Of a stretch of DNA of 64,000 nucleotides, positions 21,801-30,800 are shown one piece after another. The notes beneath the pieces were generated by a model. The model searched no databases, was not told the origin of the DNA, and saw only the letters and a list, made by a program, of their open reading frames with translations. The stretch is from Siderastrea siderea (taxonomy: Eukaryota > Cnidaria > Anthozoa > Scleractinia > Rhizangiidae): the NCBI GenBank assembly GCA_964030785.1, contig OZ034968.1:72527427-72591426 (forward strand), in the 5' to 3' direction. The translations under genes and the position numbers were made by a program. Numbering within the stretch: position 1 is the first letter of the stretch; every line of letters starts with the position of its first letter.

Positions 21801-24800
21801 TTGACGAAAATAAAATTTCTCGTTACAATATCGCTGCTTGGTCATACATTCAAGTGACGAGAATAAAGGAAGTGATCACTAAGGATAGGATGTCTTGATT
21901 TTTAGACAAATTTTACTTACAAGTTCTATAAGAAATGTAAGGAGAACAGAGAGGAGAAAAATTGGAAATTTTTATATCAAGGCTTAAAGGGTTAAGTTAT
22001 GTGGATGAAATTCTCATGTGTGACTATTCAAACAAAAGCTCTTGTACAGTACTTTCACGTACCACTTTGTTTTTCAATCTTGGATTCAGATTTGGGGTCT
22101 TTATCATTTTTCATTTCTAGAGGTTACAAGTTACCATGAATACAGAGTTACAACATAAGCCATTTACGTAATATCATTTTCCCATTGTTTTAGTTTAGTT
22201 TACAAACTGTTCCACCATACAGAGAGTGATTTTGCAAAGAAAACTAGTTACCATACCTTCGGCGTTCCGAACTGCTGAAGAAGAGTTTCTTTCTCGCAAT
22301 CACAACTTTCTTTGTGATGCCACTTGGTTGTATAAAAACTTTGTGTACAGCGACTACCGAAACTTCCTGAAAAAATATAAGTACTAGTTGGTATGTAATG
22401 CTTTCAAGTAACATCTACCTGAGCGACGACTGGATTTTTCTGTACATACGCGAACCTTCAGAAATTTTTGCTCAGCCGCTTTTGCAGACGATTTCCAAAT
22501 AATTTGTATGGTAAAATAAGTTTCTAGATCACATTCCACGCTCAAATTATAAATAACTCATTCCATTTAAATTGTCAAAATATATATGTATGGGGAATAT
22601 GTAATGGCTTTCCAGCTTTCTGATTGGTAGGCACGGGACAAATAAATTATTAGAATCACTGGGAAAAATTGCTATCACTTATGTCAGACCAGCAAGAGGA
22701 GGAAGAGACGACTCAAAAGCATGTGACACCAGAAAAACACAAGGAGCACTGAATACAATGAAATAAAACATATCTTACCCCCAAGACTTGGGTTCACTTC
22801 TGAACAGTTTCTGTAAACAATATTATCCGAGACAGTTCTGTTCCATTTAAGGTTGAATTCAGTGTGTGCTGGACAAAAGTCTGAAAAATAGCAAATAAAA
22901 CGTAATTGGGAGTTTTCCTTTCCCACGCCTTCGCCGATACCAATGACTACAGATTTGGTCGCTTTTCCTTTTCCTGACAGCCGGATGATTGTAGGGATGT
23001 TATAGTCTTTGTTACATGAAAACAATTTGCACTGTTTTCCGGCGTTGTTATACCAAACTAATTGAAACCGTAGTAAAAAAGGTTGTTGCCACTGACTAAA
23101 ATTTAAAAGCGGACGTTTCGGTTAAAAATTACTATAACCTTCTTCAGCGTAAGCTTCAAATGGCGTCCAGATGTAAATTAGGTGTTTTTGAGAAAGGCGA
23201 GAATCCACTAGGGATTGGCCAGGATTTTGTACATCTCAGGAATGTGCACGTGTTCATTGATCGAGTTCGGTTCACAGATGGAATGCCATGCTTCTAAAAA
23301 CAGTCTGCGTGACCACTGAGAACAGCGGTCCACAATCTCGACATCGTCGAAATTAAAATCGTGGTTAGTTTGCGCGCAATGTTGTGCCAACAGGGAGTTC
23401 TTGTCACCTGTGAAAACAGCTCTTTTGTGTTCTCTTGTTCTGGAGTTTAGTGCTCGTGATGTTTGTCCGATATAAACTTTCTCACAGTCCTTGCAGCTGA
23501 TTTTATAAACAACTCTTGTCGATAGATCTTGATCAAACTTGTCTTTGGGCTTTTTTAAGGATTGAGCCGACAGTCTTTCGACGGGTTTGTGGGCGGCATT
23601 GACGTTGAACTGATTCAAAGTTCTTGCAATTTTTTAAAGTGACAAAACCTTTGCGTGTTTGAGACTGTGGTTGAACTTCAGGTGTTGGTGTTGTCAGTAT
23701 TTTGGCAGCTTCTTATGAAGAAGTCGGTGTAACCATTGATCTTAAGCGCATCAACTACATGTTGTACTTCAGATAGCTTGTCGTTCTCAGTTGACGGGAT
23801 CTTCCTTTCTCTGTCGAGAAGGGTTCTAGCAACCGAGCGTTTGTGTTGTGAAGGGTGGTGTGAGTTGAAGTGAAGGTACTTCTCAGTATGTGTGGCTTTT
23901 CTGTAAACGCTGGTCTTAATTGTTCCATCGGGATTCCTGGTTGTCTTCGTGTCGAGAAATGCAATAGATCCGTCTTTTTCCTCTTCTACAATAAATTTGA
24001 TGCGTTGGTTGATGGAATTGAGATGGTTGTGGAATTCTGTAAGGTGTTCTCGGGAGAGGCAGACGTGACTGTCGTCAACATATCTATACCACCACTTCGG
24101 GGGGTGGGGTGTGGTATCTAACGCTCTTTTTTCGACGTGTTCCATCACCAAGTTTGCTAAGATAGCGCTAACTGGTGAGCCCATGGGGCAGCCAAATATT
24201 TGTTTGTAGAATGCGTCATTGAAGACAAAGAAGTTGTTGTCAAGCACCATTTCAAGCAACTTCATGATGTTGTCGACAGACAAATTGGTTCTCTCAGAGA
24301 TGGTCAGGTCGCATTCAAGCCTGGTCTTTGTCACCTGGAGTGCCAGAGCTGTGGGAATAGATGTAAAAAGTGGCACGACATCAGAAAAAAATTTCTGCTA
24401 ACACCATCGATCCACAGGAGATCATCGTTTCTTTTGATGTCGTGTCACTTTTTACATCTATTCCCACAGCTCTGGCACTCCAGGTGACAAATCTGTAGAA
24501 GAGGAAAAAGACGGATCTATTGCATTTCTCGACACGAAGACAACCAGGAATCCCGATGGAACAATTAAGACCAGCGTTTACAGAAAAGCCACACATACTG
24601 AGAAGTACCTTCACTTCAACTCTCACCACCCCTCACAACACAAACGCTCGGTTGCTAGTACCCTTCTCGACAGAGAAAGGAAGATCCCGTCAACTGAGAA
24701 CGACAAGCTATCTGAAGTACAACATGTAGTTGATGCGCTTAAGATCAATGGTTACACCGACTTCTTTTATAAGAAGCTGCCAAAATACAACAACACCAAC

Positions 24801-27800
24801 ACCTGAAGTTCAACCACAGTCTCAAACACGCAAAGGTTTTGTCACTTTAAAAAATTGCAAGAACTTTGAATCAGTTCAACGTCAATGCCGCCCACAAACC
24901 CGTAAAGACTGTCGGCTCAATCCTAGAAAAGCCTATAAAGACAAGTTTGATCAAGATCTATCGACAGGAGTTGTTTATAAATTCAGCTGCAAAGACTGTG
25001 AGAAAGTTAAAATCGGACAAACATCACGCGCACTAAAGTCCAGAACAAGAGAACACAAAAGAGCTGTTTTCACAGGTGACAAGAACTCCCTGTTGGCACA
25101 ACATTGCGCGCAAACTAATCACGATTTTAATTTCGACGATGTCGTGATTGTGGACCGCTGTTCTCAGTGGTCACGCAGACTGTTTTTAGAAGCATGGCAT
25201 TCCATCCGTGAACCGAACTCGACCAATGAACACGTGCACATTCCTGAGATGTACAAAATCCTGGCCAATCCCTAGTGGATTCTCGCGTTTCTAAAACTGA
25301 AAACACCAAATTCACATCTGGACGCCATTTGAAGCTTACGCTGAAGAAGGTTATAGTAATTTTTAACCGAAACGTCCGCTTTTAAATTTTAGTCAGTGAC
25401 AACAACCTTTTTTACTATTTTAAATTATGCCTGACTACGATTATGGTATTTTAATTCAAACGGTTTTCGCCGTTTACGAAAATAATTTTCTTTCAACTCC
25501 GAAGCACTAAATTAAAAGCCTGTTTATGTGCCATGGAAGACCGAAGTGGATAACACAACACACAATTTAATTCCGTCATCATAAACCACCACTCGTTTAA
25601 CTAAGGTTTAGGGCGAGTTTTTTTGCCCTCTTTACAAGCAAAAAGAAAATTTGCTTCAAGTAATTCTTGAAAGAATACAAATGAGGTCGTTTTAAAACCA
25701 AAGCCATAAGCTCTTTGTTCAAAACTGAAAAATGCCTAAGAAAAATAGAGACATTTATCTCGGGTTCAATATCACTGAAATTTAGGCAAGCTTAATCTGT
25801 GCCGCAGTGATGTGTATTTGTTCACTGGTACTTACACTGGACACAGTCCTTCTCGTCCGAGGCCTCGTAGCAGTCCTTTACTTTATTACATCTGTCATTC
25901 AGTGATCTTACTTCATCTCCGCTCTCACAGAGGAACAACTCCTCCTCAGAAATGAGCTTTAAGTTTTGGATTCCTGTAAGTATTAAACACGTTGAAAACT
26001 CACTCAAATAACTTCTTTTCTGGAGTATCTGTTGGAAATAAACTGGGCTGTTTAACCTTTGATAACAAATAACAAACCTGTGAAAGCGCCAGTGCAATCG
26101 ATCTTATCACGGTACAAATAGCACCCAGGCCTCACTCTTTGATCCGATGTACAGAAAAAATCGACGCCATTCTCTTTCCAGCGATAACCGTCCAGAAATG
26201 TCTGATTCTTCCAGGTGCAAGCTACAGAGATGCAAATAAGGAATAAAATTGGTGGCGACAACAAAGCAAGTAAAGCGGGGCCAAACGAGAACGCCAGTTG
26301 ACGATAGTTCAATCCAGGCTCTTGTTTGGCGTGAAACTCCTGGGCGCTCTCAGCGACTCTCTTGCGTTCTTAGCGATTTTCGTGCACTCTCAGTGACTCT
26401 CCTGCACGTTCGGCGACTCTCGCGGCTCTCGGCAACTCTAGAGCAATCTCGGCTACCCTCGCTACTCTCATGTACTTTTGGCGACGCTCGTGCGCTCTCA
26501 GTGACTCTTGTGCGCTCCCCGCAACTCTCATGCCCTCTCGGTGACTCGCTTGCGCTCTCTCAGAGACTTTCGTGCGATCTCGGCGACTTTCGCGCGCTCT
26601 CAGTCACTCTCGTGCGCTCTCGGTGACTTGCGCGCTCTCGACAACTCTCGTTCGGTCTCGAATAGTTTGCCCAATTTTTAATTAGAATCCATGTAGTTCA
26701 AACCTCTCGCTCTTGTTCGGCCTCTAACTCTCATGAACTTTCACCATTGATTCTCTTGCGCTTTCAACGTGTTTGAACTCTTGCTGACTGTTGTTTGACC
26801 GGGCTTAAGATCAGGCGAGGAAGGGTCTTAACTAGTGTATTATTAGTATATTTTAACTAGTATAAACGGCATTTGAAACAGGACCCTGTACATTTGCTCA
26901 GAAGGCAAACCCTTTGTGTTACCTTTACAGATTCCTGCGTGTGATTTTAAGAAAGCCACCACGTTGCACTTTGGTTGAATACAATGCTGGATTTTCTCGT
27001 CACCGGATGTTATAAAACTCCTCTTTATTGTGCATGAAATTAAACTGTTATTACACCTGCATGTAATACAGTCACCGACCGTCCACGTGGCTCCTTCAAA
27101 ATAGGAAAAGCCCTTCTCATCTCGGCACGTGACACCTGAAAATAAAAAGAAACAAATAAAGTGTCACAAAACAATGTACAAGACTTCTCAGAACCCGAGG
27201 TTGGTTTAGCAAAGTGACTCCCTATCAACTTGTAAAAATAAATCACATGATGACGACGTTGATATATCCTGCTTTAAGAGTCCCTTAATTAATAGATCGA
27301 TCTACTCGTGTCTATCTAGACCCTAAGAATGAACAAAATAGTTCAGCTATTTCTCTTTCCACGGTGGGGGGAAAGCTTAGATCTGAACGGCTGGCCACAT
27401 CGGTGGAAGGCGAGCGCTTTAAACACTGCATTGTCTTTTCTCTCCAAAACGCGTCGGCAGACTAGGCAAACCATGCTTGTCACAGATTAGCTTACCCGCT
27501 TTACATGGGTCGTTGTCCTGCAAGCAGTTTGGACTGGATGGGTCACATTTGTCGTCACTCGCTGCTAGTTGTAGGCCTCCGGGGCACACACTCACTTTTC
27601 CCCGCAACTGACTCGCAAGCTCTGGAAGTGCTACAGGGATGTGATTTAAAACTCAGTTTAAAATAACGACGAATTTTATCATACAGATCAAGCTCACTTG
27701 GTTAATAGCTCGCCTACTTTTTGACTGCATAATACTTTGTAGTTGCAATAAACATTGAGATTTATTAAGCGATTGATTTTTTTTATACCTGGACATTTCT

Positions 27801-30800
27801 TGGCACAGCAGATAGCTCCATTATATACATGACACCAAAGACCGATCATGTTTGGACATCCTGTAGTCCTCCGTTGTCCCGTAAACTGGAACCTGCATCC
27901 TTGGAATTCCCAGGCTTCTCCTGCTAGACGAATACGACCTCCCATAGTAGTCTCAATTGCTGGCAAAATAAAATCACAATAACAAGCTTTAATGTCTTGA
28001 CGGGTTCATTAATTAACAAATAAATAAATATATATATAGTCGATGATGCTTTGCAGTTTCCTACGTGGAATAATTATCGTCATGATCAGAGCGAAACTAG
28101 TAGAACCTGGATTGTTTTTGTTGTTGTTGTTGTTTTCATACTGACATCACTTGCTTAATGTAGGGAAGGTTAAGGATTTTAAGGAGACATTTTTACACAA
28201 AACTACGTTTAGAGTGAAATTCAAATAACAATAATACGAATTCAAAGCTACAGTTCCCTAGCTGTTATGTTTAACAAGCCGTACCTTCGCACGCATGTCT
28301 CCTGTCTCTGATGAATTCCACAGTGTTACAACCAGGCTGTTCACAGGTTTCGGTCAGCGGTACATATGCATTACGCATGCCGGGAAAATTAACCTGAAGG
28401 CTTCTGCGACATCTTAAAAATCCAGCAACACATTTGCACTCAAGGCATTTGGTAACCTGAAGAAGAATGTCCGAGAATAACGTCGATACCAGAGAGGAAT
28501 TTAATACTTTTTTTCAAAAAAGCACCGCATTTATTTTAATGATCAAACTTTTGGTTTTCAAAATGAGAATTCAGAACAGTACAAACCTCAAGGGTGTCAC
28601 TCTAGTCCTAAAGAAATGATGAGCTGAGCTCACCAGTTTTTCGGAAAACAAACTTAAAGGATCGATGGTACAGCCTTGGAAACGAACTTTGTGGTAGTTC
28701 GTTAAAGAAGTCTCATGTAAGGACATCATTGTCTTCAGTGTCGCTTCTCCTGAACATCGACGAGGTTCTTTTGTAGTATAGGTAGTTATTTCTTAATTCA
28801 AGGTTTACCTTCCAAGTTTCTTTGAGAATCAAAACTTGACCAACTTCATCACGACAAATAACTGAAAACGAAAAATGAGAAACAAAATTGAAACGGTTTT
28901 AACAGTTGTGTTATCCCTGTGTCTTAATCATCGTGACAAATTAAAGCTTCTTTTAAAGTGAAAAAATAAGACACCTGCGCGACACTCTACCAACAGAACT
29001 ACATAAACGCTCATTTGTCATCTGTTATGAGGCTATCAATTCTCTTTACCTGCTTGTCGTACAATATATTAAGACTATAAAGGGAAACTCGGTGTAGATC
29101 ACAGCAAATGACTCACCGTCGTTACATCCTGCCTCATCAGAGCCATCTGAGCACTCACTGATTCCATTGCACAGGTGACTTTTCCTTACAAAGGCCCTGT
29201 TGGAGCAGTGGAATAACGCATCTGAATTCTTGAGCTGAAAAAATACTATAAATAAACGTTAAGTCAGTCAGTATAGTGAATGCAAAGTTAATTTAGTGGA
29301 ACCAAATGTGGTTAGAAAAAAATGATCAAGTGAAGAAAATGTTCATTAAGGTTTAGTCGCACAACTATCATACAAAAGCGATTCTTAGGACACTAGCGCA
29401 TTTTAGAATTCGACTTAAATTCAAGTAATGCTCCTGGGAAAAGAATTCTTAATTCAGTACTCATAATTTTAACACGAACCTTGGCAATTACTGACAGTTC
29501 CATTTCCAGTAGGGTAAATATCGTCACGTGGTCGCCGACATGGCATGCAATTCCCAACAGCCTTAATCCGGAATAAGCCATATTGGACAGTCACGTGGTA
29601 CTTTATACAGCTGACCACACCATCCGTGCACGAGCAGTTAAAGCAAGCAAGTGGGAACCAGTTCGTGCCATGCTCCCTCACAACACCATTTTCATCGGTG
29701 CAAGCCGGTCGAGAAAGATCAGCGCAGGAAATGTTTTCGTTGCTACAAGTACATTTCGTGGTGCTGTTGGCAAGCCATTCTAGACCATTAACATAAGCTT
29801 TGCCATGTTCATCCCAGCAGCCGTCTTGAAATTTCGAACAGTCGACTTTAAAGTCAGGTGTACATTCGCAGGTAACGAGAGGGTTTGGATTCCAAGTCTG
29901 GTGAACTTCGTATATGTTTCCGTCTTTGTCTGTACAACCTGCAACAACAACTACGTGTTGTAAGCCGTACCCTGAGGCCTAGTGACGGGGATATGTGAAG
30001 ACCTTCTTTGGGTTTGAAATTTGCGATTTGCACATTTCTTGGGTTAGAAATTTTCTGGTGAACCTATTTTAGGTAGAAAAATTTTGCCAGGACTGTTTAG
30101 TGTTGACAACAAACGTGCGTGACGAATACAGACTAAAGTGGACTCGGACTCTCTCTCTTTAGGATACGTTTTGGGCCGTTGGACACTTGGTGCCTCTTTT
30201 TGGCCTAATCGGGATTTTTAGTGCATAAAACGTTTTGCTTCATTCGCACCTGCCCGTTACTGATATGCCTGAGTACCCGCCCCGGAAGCAGCATGCCAGC
30301 AGATATGATTACTGACAAGCTTCTTTAATTTTGTGCTTCATATTTATGTGTCGAAGACTTTACAATGCCATGATGGTTTTCTTAAACATGCACCATGATC
30401 ATGTTTTTTCGAACTCCTCTTAAAGAGATGATGACCACATGTGTTCTAAAACGAATACCTGCCAGTTTAATTACTGAAATTAGTTACCTTCTTTTCCAGC
30501 CCCACAGTATCGTAAACCGCAGAAATGTTGTAATGCAGGGAACTGACCGAACCTGTAAACGATAAAATCACTGCAATTCCTGACCATCACACGGCTGTAC
30601 CAGAAGCAACAGTCGTCATCCTTAGTAAAGCAAACCATGCGCTCCACCATCCCCTCCCCTACTGTCGGGTGTTTGCCATTCAACCATCCGGGAGACAGCG
30701 TACCGCAATGCAGCTTGGGAACGCACTTTGTTGGCATCACAGCCCCTGCGCGGCCAGTGAATCTGTACCATGCCTGCGGCAGATTGGCGTCACACTTCAT

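Larger units (their letters stand above)
23071..24400 (-). mobile_element. Penelope-like element, minus-strand copy
   Basis: A truncated Penelope-like retroelement lying in the intron between GPCR exons 13 and 14, in the same orientation as the receptor. It contains a partial reverse transcriptase and a GIY-YIG endonuclease, listed separately. Its 3' end carries a hammerhead-like core (23111-23168). The inner end abuts the plus-strand copy at about 24400, making a head-to-head inverted repeat. No target duplication is visible outside the pair. Confidence 0.85.

Noticed and set aside
26249..26626. 125-codon plus-strand frame rich in Ser, Leu, Arg
   Set aside because: It reads through the CTCT-rich minisatellite in a receptor intron; the repetitive composition explains the open frame.
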